Assembly (NCBI RefSeq): GCF_014647895.1
Contig: NZ_BMQB01000001.1
Span: forward strand, 372,001 to 436,000
DNA length: 64,000 nt
Direction: 5' to 3'
Source: Pilimelia anulata
GTDB lineage: Bacteria > Actinomycetota > Actinomycetes > Mycobacteriales > Micromonosporaceae
Positions 46,450 through 55,287 of this stretch are shown here, piece by piece. Each line of letters starts with the position of its first letter. Within the stretch, counting starts at the first letter, position 1. The notes below the pieces were generated by a model that was not told the DNA's origin, ran no database searches, and saw nothing but the letters and a program-made list of their open reading frames with translations. Position numbers and translations under genes: made by a program.

Positions 46450-46950
46450 ATGAGCGACCAGGCCAGGGTACGGCGGCACGCGGAGCGTGTGAAGGAGCTA
46501 GTGGCCTCGGTGGTCCGGACGCAGGTCAAGGACCCCCGCCTCGGCATGCTGACGATCACCGACGCCCGGCTGACCGCCGACCTGCGCGAGGCGACCGTCT
46601 TCTACACCGTGCTCGGCGACGCGGCCGCGCAGGCCGGCACCGCCGCGGCGCTGGACAGCGCCAAGGGCATGGTCCGCAGTACCGTCGGGCGGGCTCTGGG
46701 GCTGCGCCACTCGCCGACGATCGACTTCGTCGCCGACCACGTCCACGACCACGCGCAGCACATCGACGAGCTGCTCGCCGTGGCCCGCGACGCCGACGCC
46801 GAGGTGCAGCGGCGCGCCGCCGGCGCGCGGTTCGCGGGCGAGCCACAGCCGTACCGCGTAGAGTCCGATGTGGAGGACGACGTCGACGGCGCGCCGCTCG
46901 GCGCCGCCGGCGGAGCGGAGACCGCGGAGACCATGGAGGGTCGACGGTGA
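46450..46950 (+). CDS. rbfA: Ribosome-binding factor A
   Basis: Cold-adaptation factor that helps mature the 16S rRNA 5' end. It is 166 aa, with the KH-like core RRHAERVKELVASVVRTQVKDPRLGMLTITDARLTADLREATVFYTVLGD and the final family segment HSPTIDFVADHVHDHAQHIDELLAVARDADAE. A low-complexity acidic tail follows. ATG 46450 has GGAGGTGG upstream; an earlier ATG would swallow that ribosome-binding site. The stop overlaps the GTG of nrnA. Confidence 0.95.
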   Translation: MSDQARVRRHAERVKELVASVVRTQVKDPRLGMLTITDARLTADLREATVFYTVLGDAAAQAGTAAALDSAKGMVRSTVGRALGLRHSPTIDFVADHVHDHAQHIDELLAVARDADAEVQRRAAGARFAGEPQPYRVESDVEDDVDGAPLGAAGGAETAETMEGRR

Positions 46951-47975
46951 CCGACGACGACGCACCGGCGCCGGGGATCAGCGAGGAGCAGTGGGCGGCG
47001 GCGGTGACCGCGGTGCGCACGCTCCCGCGCGACGCGTCGATCCTGCTCGTCTGCCACGTCAATCCCGACGGCGACGCCCTGGGCAGCATGCTCGGCGTCG
47101 GCCTGGCCCTGCGCGCCGCCGGCTACACCCGGCTGCAGGCCACCTTCCCCGGGCCGCCGGCCGTACCGGAGCCGTTCCGCGGCCTGCCGGGGCTGGAGCT
47201 GCTCGTCCCCGAGGACGCGGCGATCGCCGAGCCGGAGCTGCTGCTCTGCTTCGACGCCGCCGGCCCGGCGCGGATCGGCAAGCTCGTCGACCGGCTGGAC
47301 ACCGCCGGCACGTCCATCGTGCTCGACCACCACGCGTCCAACCCCGGCTTCGGCGGCCACCCGCTGATCTCGCCGACCGCCGCGGCCACCTCGGTCGTCG
47401 CCGCCGAGCTGCTGCGCCGGCTCGACCTGCCGCTGGACGCGGCGGTCGCCGAGTGCCTGTACGTGGCGCTGGTCACCGACACCGGCTCGTTCAAGTTCAA
47501 CCTGACCACGCCGGCCGTGCACCGGCTCGCCGCGACGCTGCTGGCCACCGGCCTGCGCCCCGGCGAGATCTCCCAGCGGGTGCTCGACTCGCGGCCGTTC
47601 GGGGCGGTGAAGCTGTTCGGGGACGCGCTGAGCCGGGCCGAGCTGGAGCCGGCCTCGGCCGGCGGGGTCGGGCTGGTCTGGGCGTACGTCTCGCTCGCCG
47701 ACCTGGCCCGGCACGACCAGGAGCCGTACGTGATGGAGGCGCTCATCGACTCCGTCCGCGGCGCCGCCGAGGCGGACGTGGCCTGCGTGCTCAAGCAGGT
47801 CGCCGAGCGGGAGTGGTCGGTCTCCCTGCGCAGCAAGGGCGCCCGCGACGTCAGCGCCGTCGCCGTGTCGCTCGGCGGCGGCGGGCACCGGCTGGCCGCG
47901 GGCTTCACCGGGCACGGCACGCTGGACGAGGTCCTCGGCCGGCTCCGGGACGCCCTGGCCACCGCCACCGCGTAA
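46947..47975 (+). CDS. nrnA: Bifunctional oligoribonuclease / PAP phosphatase NrnA (DHH family)
   Basis: Degrades nanoRNA and dephosphorylates pAp (and in mycobacteria cyclic dinucleotide products). The DHH phosphoesterase motifs are VCHVNPDGDALGSMLG (HxxPDxDxxGS), LLLCFDAA, VLDHHASNPGFG and LYVALVTDTGSFKF. The DHHA1 domain ends with VSLGGGGHRLAAGFTGHG, the GGGH nucleotide-binding motif. It has 342 aa. The GTG start overlaps rbfA and the rbfA-nrnA-MATE order is conserved, as in the mycobacterial Rv2838c-Rv2836c region. Confidence 0.93.
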   Translation: MTDDDAPAPGISEEQWAAAVTAVRTLPRDASILLVCHVNPDGDALGSMLGVGLALRAAGYTRLQATFPGPPAVPEPFRGLPGLELLVPEDAAIAEPELLLCFDAAGPARIGKLVDRLDTAGTSIVLDHHASNPGFGGHPLISPTAAATSVVAAELLRRLDLPLDAAVAECLYVALVTDTGSFKFNLTTPAVHRLAATLLATGLRPGEISQRVLDSRPFGAVKLFGDALSRAELEPASAGGVGLVWAYVSLADLARHDQEPYVMEALIDSVRGAAEADVACVLKQVAEREWSVSLRSKGARDVSAVAVSLGGGGHRLAAGFTGHGTLDEVLGRLRDALATATA

Positions 47976-48023
47976 CGGGCATCGGGGCTGGCGGAGCCTT
48001 ACCGCCGGTGCGATGATGGGCGG

Positions 48024-49334
48024 GTGGACCACCCGCCGCCGACCGCCGCCCCGGTACGGGCGCTCGTCCGGCTGGCCCTGCCCACCCTCGTCGTGCTCGC
48101 GGCCGAGCCGCTGTACGTACTCGTCGACACCGCCGTCGTCGGCCGGCTCGGCCGGGTCCCGCTGGCCGGGCTCGCGCTCGGCGGGGCGGTGATGACCGTG
48201 GCCGCCTGGCTGGGCACCCTGATCGCGTACGCCACCACCGGCCGGGCCGCCCGCCGGTACGGCGCCGGCGACCGCCGCGGCGCGGTCACCGAGGGCGTCC
48301 AGGCGTCCTGGCTGGCCCTGGCGCTCGGCGCCGCGCTCGCCGTCGGCGCGGTGTGGGGCGCCGCGCCGCTGGCCCGGCTGCTCGGCGGCGGCGACCCGGC
48401 CGTGGTCGACGGCGCCGCCGCCTGGCTCCGGGTGGCCGCCTGGGGCGCGCCGGGCATCCTGCTGACGCTGGCCGGCAACGGCTGGCTGCGCGGCGTCCGG
48501 GACACCGCCCGCCCGCTGCGGTACGTCATCGGCACCAACGCCCTCTCGGCCGCCGCCTGCCCGCTGCTCGTGCACACCGCCGGGCTGGGGCTGGTCGGCT
48601 CGGCCTGGGCCAACGTCGGCGCGCAGACCCTCGGCGGGGCGCTGTTCGTCCGGGCGCTGCTCGCCGAGCGGGTGCCGCTGCGCCCGCGGCCGGACCTGCT
48701 CGCCGGCCAGGTGCGGCTCGGCCGGGACCTGCTGATCCGCGGCGCGGCCATGCACGGGGCGTTCCTCTGCGCGGCGGCGGTGGTGGCCCGGTTCGGCGCG
48801 GCGGCGCTGGCGGCGCACCAGATCGCGCTGCACCTGTGGATGCTCTGCTCGTTCGTGCTGGACGCGGTAGCGGTGGCGGCGCAGGCGCTGGTCGGCGCGG
48901 CGCTGGGGGCGGGGGACGAGCGCGGCGCCGCCGGCCTGGCCCGGCGCAGCGGGCTGCTCGGGCTGGCCGGCGGGGCGGTGCTCGCGGTGCTGCTCGGGGC
49001 GGGGGCGGTGGTACTGCCGCGGCTGTTCACGGGCGATCCGCTGGTCTGGGCGGAGGCGGGGCGGGCCTGGCCGTGGTTCGTCGCGGTGCTGCCGCTGGCG
49101 GGGGTGGTGTACGCCCTGGACGGGGTGCTGATCGGGGCCGGGGACGCGCGGTACCTGCGGACGGTCGCGGTGGTCAGCGCGGTGGGGGTGTTCGCGCCGG
49201 CGAGCCTGGTCGCGGCGCGGACGGGGTCGGGGCTGCGGGGGGTGTGGATCGGGCTGGCGCTGTTCGTCCTGGCGCGGCTGGTGCTGCTGCTGGCCCGCTT
49301 CCGGACCCCGGCCTGGCTGCGCCAGCGCGCCTGA
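48024..49334 (+). CDS. MATE family efflux transporter (DinF-like)
   Basis: Multidrug and toxic compound exporter of 436 aa with twelve predicted helices in two related halves (VRLALPTLVVLAAEPLYVLVDTAVVGRLGRVPLAGLALGG at the start, and LLIRGAAMHGAFLCAAAVVARFGAAALAAHQIALHLWMLCSFVLDAVAVAAQALVGAALGAGD in the second half). The DTAVVGRLG and DAVAVAAQALVG motifs are typical of the DinF branch. The GTG start at 48024 lies 6 bases after GATGAT. The location after nrnA is the conserved one. The substrate is unknown. Confidence 0.9.
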   Translation: MDHPPPTAAPVRALVRLALPTLVVLAAEPLYVLVDTAVVGRLGRVPLAGLALGGAVMTVAAWLGTLIAYATTGRAARRYGAGDRRGAVTEGVQASWLALALGAALAVGAVWGAAPLARLLGGGDPAVVDGAAAWLRVAAWGAPGILLTLAGNGWLRGVRDTARPLRYVIGTNALSAAACPLLVHTAGLGLVGSAWANVGAQTLGGALFVRALLAERVPLRPRPDLLAGQVRLGRDLLIRGAAMHGAFLCAAAVVARFGAAALAAHQIALHLWMLCSFVLDAVAVAAQALVGAALGAGDERGAAGLARRSGLLGLAGGAVLAVLLGAGAVVLPRLFTGDPLVWAEAGRAWPWFVAVLPLAGVVYALDGVLIGAGDARYLRTVAVVSAVGVFAPASLVAARTGSGLRGVWIGLALFVLARLVLLLARFRTPAWLRQRA

Positions 49335-49428
49335 CCCTCCCTACCCCCGTGGTGCCGTGCGTCGCGGTGCGTACCCGCGGGCGGGCCCGGGGACGGGCGT
49401 GCGGGGTGGGGCGTGGGAGGCTGGGGGG

Positions 49429-50319
49429 ATGAGTGCGGACGGGCTGGTGGTGGTCGACAAGAGCGCCGGGTGGACGTCGCACGACGTCGTCGGGCGGATG
49501 CGGCGGCTGGCCCGGACCCGCAAGGTCGGGCACGGCGGCACGCTCGACCCGATGGCCACCGGGGTGCTCGTCGTCGCCGTCGGGCGGGCCACCCGCCTGC
49601 TGACGTACGTGATCGGGGCCGACAAGGCGTACACCGGCACCATCCGGCTCGGGCAGTCCACGGTGACCGACGACGCCGAGGGCGAGGTCACCGCCGCGCG
49701 CGGCGCCGGCGGCGTGACCGACGCCGCGATCGTCGCCGGGCTGGCCGCGCTGACCGGCGAGCTGGACCAGGTGCCCACCGCGGTCAGCGCGATCAAGGTG
49801 GACGGGGTGCGGGCGTACCGGCGGGTGCGCGACGGCGAGCAGGTCGAGCTGGCGCCGCGGCGGGTCACCGTCCACGAGCTGACCGTCGGGGCGATCAGCC
49901 GGCCGACGGCCGACCTGGTGGACGTCGAGGTGGCGCTGCGCTGCACCTCCGGTACGTACGTCCGGGCCATCGCCCGCGACCTCGGCGCGGCGCTCGGGGT
50001 CGGCGGCCACCTCACGGCGCTGCGGCGCACCGCGGTCGGCGGCTTCACGCTGGCCGAGGCGGCGACGCTGGACGAGCTGGCCGAGCGGGCCGGGGACGAG
50101 CCGGTGACCGGCCTGCCGATGGCGGAGGCGGCCCGCCGGTTCCTGCCCGCCCGGGACGTGGACGAGGCGGCGGCGCGCACGCTGTCCCACGGCGGCCCGC
50201 TGGCGCCGGGCGGGATCGCCGGGCCGTACGCGGCGATCGGGCCCGCGGGCGACCTGCTCGCGGTGCTCCGCGACCGCGACGGCCGGGCTCGCCCGGACGT
50301 CGTCTTCGCCGCCGCCTGA
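49429..50319 (+). CDS. truB: tRNA pseudouridine55 synthase TruB
   Basis: Isomerises U55 in the T-loop of tRNAs. The catalytic Asp40 lies in HGGTLDPMATGVLVV. Further motifs are SHDVVGRMRRLARTRKVGHGG, YTGTIRLGQSTVTDDAEGE, GELDQVPTAVSAIKVDGVRAYRRVRDGE and LRCTSGTYVRAIARDLG. It has 296 aa. The start is ATG 49429, 6 bases after GAGGCT and a G-run; the upstream open frame is Arg/Gly noise. It converges on the response regulator gene with only 15 bases between stops. Confidence 0.94.
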   Translation: MSADGLVVVDKSAGWTSHDVVGRMRRLARTRKVGHGGTLDPMATGVLVVAVGRATRLLTYVIGADKAYTGTIRLGQSTVTDDAEGEVTAARGAGGVTDAAIVAGLAALTGELDQVPTAVSAIKVDGVRAYRRVRDGEQVELAPRRVTVHELTVGAISRPTADLVDVEVALRCTSGTYVRAIARDLGAALGVGGHLTALRRTAVGGFTLAEAATLDELAERAGDEPVTGLPMAEAARRFLPARDVDEAAARTLSHGGPLAPGGIAGPYAAIGPAGDLLAVLRDRDGRARPDVVFAAA

Positions 50320-50334
50320 CCCGCGGCCGGCGCG

Positions 50335-50751
50335 TCAGGGGCGGCCGTTGGGGCGCTCGGCGCGGCGCTTCAGGTGGGTGGAGAGGATCGAGACCAGGTC
50401 GGCCGCCACGTACGGCTTGTCCAGGAAGCCGTCGCAGCCCGCCGCCATCGCCGCCGCCCGCTCGGCCGGCAGCACGCTCGCGGTCAGCGCCACCACCTCC
50501 GGCCGGAGGGTCTCGTCCTGCCCGGCCAGCTCGGTGGCCAGGGTCAGGCCGTTGCCGTCGGGCAGGTTGAGGTCGAGCAGGACGACGTCCGGCGGGGCGC
50601 TGGCCAGCGCGGCCCGGGCGGTGGCCAGCGTGGCCACCTCGGTGAGCTGCACGTCGCGCACCTCGGGGTCGGCTGCCCTGGCCAGGCTCGCCCGCACGAG
50701 CACGCGGTTGAGCTCCTCGTCCTCGACCAGCAGGACCTGATGCGCGGTCAT
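50335..50751 (-). CDS. Single-domain response regulator
   Basis: A 138-residue CheY-like receiver. The acidic pocket (VEDEELN), phosphoacceptor Asp60 in VVLLDLNLPDGNG, the Thr/Ser switch (VVALTASVL) and Lys112 (DGFLDKPY) are all intact. There is no output domain, so it acts by protein-protein contact or as a phosphorelay intermediate. The start codon overlaps the stop of the hybrid kinase gene (ATGA on the minus strand), so the two are produced together and are almost certainly partners. Confidence 0.93.
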   Translation of the reverse strand: MTAHQVLLVEDEELNRVLVRASLARAADPEVRDVQLTEVATLATARAALASAPPDVVLLDLNLPDGNGLTLATELAGQDETLRPEVVALTASVLPAERAAAMAAGCDGFLDKPYVAADLVSILSTHLKRRAERPNGRP

Positions 50752-53150
50752 GATGATGCTCCTCCGGTGCTGTCGTGCGGGACGGCCAGGGTCCGGTCGG
50801 CGGCGGTGTCGTCGGTCGGCGCGGCGCCCGACGAGCGCTCCTGCCGGTCGTGGTCGCGCCGGCGCGGGCGCAGCGCCGAGGCGTCGTTGCCCGGCCAGCC
50901 GGCCGGGTCGCGGCCCGGCACGTGCCGGGCCAGCGCGGCCAGCAGTTCGCCGTGCTCCACCGGTTTGACAAAGTACTCCGCCGCGCCCATCGCGACGCCG
51001 GTACGCCGCTCGTCGAGCACGGTGACCACCAGAACGGGTACGGTGGCCAGCCCCGCGTCGTTCTTGAACTGGCGCAGCACCTCCCAGCCGTCCATGCCGG
51101 GGAGCTGGACGTCGAGCAGCACCGCGTCCGGCGGGTTCGCCCGGGCCATCTGCAGGCCGGCCTCGCCGGTGCTGGCGAGCTGGACGTCGTACCCGGCGGC
51201 GGTCAGGTAGGTGCGGACCAGCTCGGCGGCCCGCAGGTCGTCCTCGATCAGCAGCACCCGACCGAGCGCCGCGCCCTCGCGCCGGCTCTCGCTGCGCTCG
51301 CTGGGCGTCGGCATCGCCGCCGGCAGGTACAGGGTGAACTGGCTGCCCTGCCCCGGCTCCGAGCGCATCCGGATGTCGCCGCCGTGCGCCTGCGCCAGCC
51401 GCCGGGTGAGCGCCAGCCCCAGCCCGGTCCCGGCCTGCCGCTGGGTCGGGTCGCCGACCTGCTGGAACTCCTCGAACACCCGGTGGTGGTCGCCGGCCTC
51501 GATGCCGATGCCGGTGTCGGTCACGCTGACGGTGACCTGCGGGCCGGCGGCGGCGCCGGTGAGCGTGATGTGCCCGCCCGCGGGCGTGAACTTGATCGCG
51601 TTGGAGAGCAGGTTCTCCAGCATCTGCCGGTACCGGACCGGGTCGACGTGCGCGGTCAGCGCCGGCAGCTCGTTGTGCGCGTGCAGCTCCTTGCGGTCGA
51701 CCAGCGGGCGCAGCGCGGTGAGCAGGTCGGCCGCGGCGGTGTCCAGGCGCAGCGGGACCGGCTGGAGGTCCAGCCGGCCCGCCTCGACCTTGGTCAGGTC
51801 CAGGACGTCGTTGATCAGCCCGAGCAGGTGCCGGCCGCTGGAGTGGATGTGGTCCACCCAGTCGGCCGGGACGAGCCGCTGGTCCCCGCGGGCCTCCTCG
51901 CCCCGCATCAGGTCGGAGAAGCCGATGATCGCGTTGAGCGGCGTACGCAGCTCGTGGCTCATGCTGGCCAGGAAGTTGGACTTGGCCCGGCTGGCCACGG
52001 TCAGCGCCTCGACCGAGTCGGCCAGCTTGTCGGCCAGCCGGCCGCGCTCGGCGATCACCTCGCCCCGCTCGGCCAGGATGCCGGCCTGCCCGCCCAGGTC
52101 GGCGAGCATCCGCAGGTCGTCCTCGGCGAACAGGCCGCGGTGGGCGTCCAGCACGAGCAGCGCGCCCTCGGTGTCCGGCGGGACCGTCAGCGGTACCGCG
52201 GTGAGGAACCGGCCGGGCAGCACGGTGGCGTAGTGCCCGACGATCGGGTTCGGCGCCTCCCCGGCCAGCGCGAACGGCCGCCGCCCGGCGAGCAGGAAGT
52301 CCAGGTCGTGCACCCGGCAGCTCTCCGGCGGGGCGATGGTGAAGCCGGCCGTGGCCGGCTGGACGAGCGCGTCCTGCTCCCGGTCCTTGAGCAGCACGGC
52401 CACGGCGTCGGAGCCGGCCACCTCGCGGACGGTCCGGGCGTACCGGTGCCAGATCCGGGCGCTGGTGTCGGTGGCCGGGGCGTTGAGGATGCGCTCGCCG
52501 ACGGTGTACGCGGCGGCGGCCGACCACTGCCGGCGCAGCCACAGCGGCGGGAAGAAGGCGAGCAGGTACCCGACCGAGGCCAGCAGGGCGAGCAGCCGTC
52601 CGGCGGTCGCCAGGGCCTCGCCGGCCACCACGCTGCCGCCCAGCGCCGCGCCGGCGGCGGCGAACAGCCCGGTCGCCCAGGCGGTGATCATCAACCGGAC
52701 GGCGCTGGCGCCGGTCCGCCGGCGGGCCTCCACGGCCAGGTACCCGGCGGCGATGCCCTCGGTGACCATGAAGACGACGATGAACCCCAGGGTCAGGCCC
52801 CAGGCCAGCGGCCGCGGCGCGACGACGGCCGGGATGGCCGCCACCAGGTACGCCCCGATGGTGGCCCGGCCGAGCCAGTGCGGCACGTGGTGCAGCCGCT
52901 GGGCCAGCCGCAGGGTGAGGTACGGCTGGAGCAGCAGCAGCGCCAGCGCCGTCGCCCAGACCACCCGGTGCACGGACTGGCCGAGCACCGTGACGAGGTC
53001 CAGCACGAACAGCGCCGCGGCCGCGGCGAACATGGCCGTGACGTCGCGCTGCACCGGGTCGCGGCTCAGCAGGTAGCCCCAGAGCGCGCGCAGGAAGACG
53101 ATCGCGAGGCACGACTCGGCGACCAGCGTGATCAGTTGATTACTGTCCAT
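50748..53150 (-). CDS. Membrane hybrid histidine kinase with GAF and receiver domains
   Basis: Sensor kinase of 800 aa. Domains in order: about seven membrane helices (residues ~5-205); a GAF-like domain (~235-365); HisKA with phospho-His399 in FLASMSHELRTPLNAIIGFSDLM; HATPase (MLENLLSNAIKFTPAGGHI, VTDTGIGIEAGDHHRVFEEFQQ, GTGLGLALTRRLAQAHGG); and a C-terminal receiver (LLIEDDLRAAELV, VLLDVQLPGMDGW, FVKPVEHGE). A Pro/Asp/Arg-rich tail ends the protein. GGAGAGGGTG precedes ATG 53150. The membrane part resembles sensory MASE-type domains; the ligand is unknown. It is coupled to a response regulator, and a histidine-containing mini-protein is divergent. Confidence 0.9.
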   Translation of the reverse strand: MDSNQLITLVAESCLAIVFLRALWGYLLSRDPVQRDVTAMFAAAAALFVLDLVTVLGQSVHRVVWATALALLLLQPYLTLRLAQRLHHVPHWLGRATIGAYLVAAIPAVVAPRPLAWGLTLGFIVVFMVTEGIAAGYLAVEARRRTGASAVRLMITAWATGLFAAAGAALGGSVVAGEALATAGRLLALLASVGYLLAFFPPLWLRRQWSAAAAYTVGERILNAPATDTSARIWHRYARTVREVAGSDAVAVLLKDREQDALVQPATAGFTIAPPESCRVHDLDFLLAGRRPFALAGEAPNPIVGHYATVLPGRFLTAVPLTVPPDTEGALLVLDAHRGLFAEDDLRMLADLGGQAGILAERGEVIAERGRLADKLADSVEALTVASRAKSNFLASMSHELRTPLNAIIGFSDLMRGEEARGDQRLVPADWVDHIHSSGRHLLGLINDVLDLTKVEAGRLDLQPVPLRLDTAAADLLTALRPLVDRKELHAHNELPALTAHVDPVRYRQMLENLLSNAIKFTPAGGHITLTGAAAGPQVTVSVTDTGIGIEAGDHHRVFEEFQQVGDPTQRQAGTGLGLALTRRLAQAHGGDIRMRSEPGQGSQFTLYLPAAMPTPSERSESRREGAALGRVLLIEDDLRAAELVRTYLTAAGYDVQLASTGEAGLQMARANPPDAVLLDVQLPGMDGWEVLRQFKNDAGLATVPVLVVTVLDERRTGVAMGAAEYFVKPVEHGELLAALARHVPGRDPAGWPGNDASALRPRRRDHDRQERSSGAAPTDDTAADRTLAVPHDSTGGASS

Positions 53151-53268
53151 CACCCTCTCCACGCAAACTGTAACCAGATCGCGTGACATGCGGAGGTGCA
53201 CTACCGGATGATGGGGCCGTGCCGGGCGCCGGGCGCCACCGCCCGCCGCGCGGGCCGGCCGGGGAGGG

Positions 53269-53511
53269 GTGTCGGTGGACGACGAGGCGGCCCGGGAGCT
53301 GGACCGGCTGCGCCGGGAGATCGGGCATACGGCGCACGAGCTGGCGAACGTCCTCGGCATCGTGCAGAACTACGTCGCCTTCCTCGCCGAGGACCTGCCC
53401 GCCGACCCGGACAGCCCGGCCCGCAAGGACCTGCCGCCGCTGGAGTCGGCCACCGAGCGGGCGATCGCGCTCGTCCAGCAGCTCCAGCACACGGTCGCCG
53501 GCGTCCCCTGA
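53269..53511 (+). CDS. Stand-alone histidine-phosphotransfer-like protein
   Basis: An 80-residue protein that looks like an isolated dimerisation/phosphoacceptor (DHp) helix pair. IGHTAHELANVLGIVQNYVAFLAEDL (His23 in HELAN) resembles the HDxxNxL phospho-His motif of kinases that read HDFNNLL, and RKDLPPLESATERAIALVQQLQHTVAG is the second helix. There is no ATP-binding domain. GGGGAGGG precedes the GTG start; a second GTG two codons on is possible. It is divergent from the hybrid kinase by 118 bases, so it may relay phosphate between the kinase and its response regulator. The assignment is inferred. Confidence 0.55.
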   Translation: MSVDDEAARELDRLRREIGHTAHELANVLGIVQNYVAFLAEDLPADPDSPARKDLPPLESATERAIALVQQLQHTVAGVP

Positions 53512-53548
53512 CGCGGCCCGGTCGGGGTGGGCGGCCTAGGCTCGGGCC

Positions 53549-54565
53549 ATGCAGCGGTGGCGGGGACTCGGGGCGGTACCGGCGGGCTGGGGCCGGTCGG
53601 TGGTCGGGATCGGCGTCTTCGACGGCGTGCACCGGGGCCACCGGGCCACGATCGGCCACGCCGTCGCCGAGGCCCGCGCCCGGCGGTTACGCAGCGTGAT
53701 CGTCACCTTCGACCCGCACCCGGCCGAGGTGGTCCGACCCGGCGCCCACCCGGCCGTGCTCACCTCGGCCACCCGCAAGGCGGAGCTGATCGCCGAGTTG
53801 GGCGTGGACGCGCTCTGGGTGCTGCCGTTCACCCGCGAGTTCTCCCGGCTGCCGCCGGAGGAGTTCGTGTACGACGTCCTGGTCGAGCGGCTGCACACCG
53901 CGCTGGTCGTGGTGGGGGAGAACTTCCGGTTCGGCCACCGGGCGGCCGGCGACGTGGCGCTGCTGGACACCCTGGGCCGCCGCTTCGGCTTCGCCGTCGA
54001 GGGCGCCCCGCTGGTCGGCGCCGCCACCGCCCCGCCGCCCGCCGCCGTCCCCCCGCCCGCCGCCTTCCCGCCGCCCGCCGCCGCGGGCGGGGCCGAGGTC
54101 TTCTCCTCCACGTACATCCGGGCCTGCGTCGCCGCCGGGGACGTCGCCGCCGCGGCGGCCGCGCTCGGCCGGGCGCACCGGATCGAGGGCGTGGTGGTCC
54201 GCGGCGACCGGCGCGGCCGGGAGCTGGGGTTCCCGACCGCCAACCTGCTCTGCGAGCCGCACGCCGCGCTGCCGGCCGACGGCGTGTACGCCGCGTGGCT
54301 GGTCCGCCCCGACGGCACGCCGGTGGCCGCCGACGGCCCGCCGGCCCTGCGGGCGGCGGTCTCGATCGGCACCAACCCCACCTTCCGGGGGGACGAGCGG
54401 CGGGTCGAGGCGTACGCCCTGGACTTCGCCGGCGACCTGTACGGCGAGCGGCTCGCCCTCGACTTCGTCGCCCGGCTGCGCGGCCAGGAGACGTTCGCCC
54501 GGGTCGAGGATCTGGTCACCACGATCGGGGACGACGTCGCCCGCACCCGCACCCTGCTGGGGTGA
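53549..54565 (+). CDS. ribF: Bifunctional riboflavin kinase / FAD synthetase
   Basis: Makes FMN from riboflavin and then FAD from FMN and ATP. The N-terminal FAD synthetase part has [54 protein letters not shown] and [14 protein letters not shown]. The C-terminal kinase part has [50 protein letters not shown] and SIGTNPTF. It has 338 aa, with a Pro/Ala insertion ([20 protein letters not shown]) at the domain junction. TAGGCT (53537-53542) lies 6 bases before the ATG, a leaderless arrangement. Confidence 0.95.
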   Translation: MQRWRGLGAVPAGWGRSVVGIGVFDGVHRGHRATIGHAVAEARARRLRSVIVTFDPHPAEVVRPGAHPAVLTSATRKAELIAELGVDALWVLPFTREFSRLPPEEFVYDVLVERLHTALVVVGENFRFGHRAAGDVALLDTLGRRFGFAVEGAPLVGAATAPPPAAVPPPAAFPPPAAAGGAEVFSSTYIRACVAAGDVAAAAAALGRAHRIEGVVVRGDRRGRELGFPTANLLCEPHAALPADGVYAAWLVRPDGTPVAADGPPALRAAVSIGTNPTFRGDERRVEAYALDFAGDLYGERLALDFVARLRGQETFARVEDLVTTIGDDVARTRTLLG

Positions 54566-54607
54566 TCACCGGCGGTGGTCCGCCGCGGGTCGTACGGCGT
54601 CGCCTGG

Positions 54608-54613
54608 TAGGGT
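54608..54613 (+). promoter_or_regulatory. Likely rpsO promoter, -10 hexamer
   Basis: TAGGGT about 200 bases upstream of rpsO and 42 bases after the ribF stop; the leader it would make begins with a strong hairpin. No good -35 was identified. Confidence 0.4.
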
Positions 54614-54622
54614 GAGGACCGC

Positions 54623-54641
54623 GTGGCGGGACCCCCGCCAC
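54623..54641 (+). promoter_or_regulatory. Hairpin at the start of the rpsO leader
   Basis: GTGGCGGG (54623-54630), loop ACC, CCCGCCAC (54634-54641). Further pairing is possible between GCCGTCG near 54654 and CGACGGC near 54700. The ~200-base structured leader is a candidate S15 autoregulatory region. Confidence 0.5.
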
Positions 54642-54812
54642 CTCTCCGGCCCCGCCGTCGGGACCGCGCCGCAGCACGGGACGTGCAGCGCGCCGCGCGA
54701 CGGCACCGCTCCGCCGCGACCCGCGCGGAGCCGGGGTCCGGGGCACGGCTCCGCCACCTGCACGACGCCGTGGGAGCGGAGCGATCATCACCCTCAGAGA
54801 ACTAGGGAGACC

Positions 54813-55082
54813 ATGGCGCTCGACCAGGCAGCGAAGGCGGACATCCGCGCGGAGTACGCGACGGCCGAGGGGGACACCGGCTCGCCGGAGGTCCAGGTGG
54901 CCGTCCTCACGAAGCGGATCGCGGAGCTCACCGAACACCTGAAGCGGCACAAGCACGACCACCACAGCCGGCGCGGCCTGCTCCTGCTGGTGGGTCGCCG
55001 CCGCCGCCTCCTCAACTACATCCAGAAGAAGGACATCGGCCGCTACCGGTCGCTCATCGAGCGCCTCGGCCTGCGCCGCTGA
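54813..55082 (+). CDS. rpsO: 30S ribosomal protein uS15
   Basis: Primary 16S rRNA-binding protein of the platform, 89 aa, standard length. The sequence [72 protein letters not shown] is the textbook S15 pattern (TGSPEVQ, HxxDxHSRRGLL, RRLL.Y). AGGGAGA lies at ribosome-binding distance. It is followed by a perfect 10-bp hairpin and then pnp, as in most bacteria. Confidence 0.96.
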   Translation: MALDQAAKADIRAEYATAEGDTGSPEVQVAVLTKRIAELTEHLKRHKHDHHSRRGLLLLVGRRRRLLNYIQKKDIGRYRSLIERLGLRR

Positions 55083-55089
55083 CCGCGTC

Positions 55090-55113
55090 GGGCCCGGCGA
55101 ACCCGCCGGGCCC
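55090..55113 (+). terminator. Hairpin between rpsO and pnp
   Basis: GGGCCCGGCG (55090-55099), loop AACC, CGCCGGGCCC (55104-55113), 7 bases after the rpsO stop. In other bacteria the rpsO-pnp gap is an RNase III and terminator site controlling pnp; this stem is the candidate equivalent. Confidence 0.65.
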
Positions 55114-55287
55114 GCCCACTTCCCGGGGTATGGGCCCGGGGCGACCGGTCCGCTTGGTACCGGTCCTCGGTAGTGGCCCCCGGGCCGGCCGCCTCGGCCG
55201 CCACCGGGAGCTTCGATCGAAGACCGGCCGCGCGTGCGGTTTCCCCTCGGTTCGTGGCCCCACGACCGAAACGGAGTACACCGGTAC

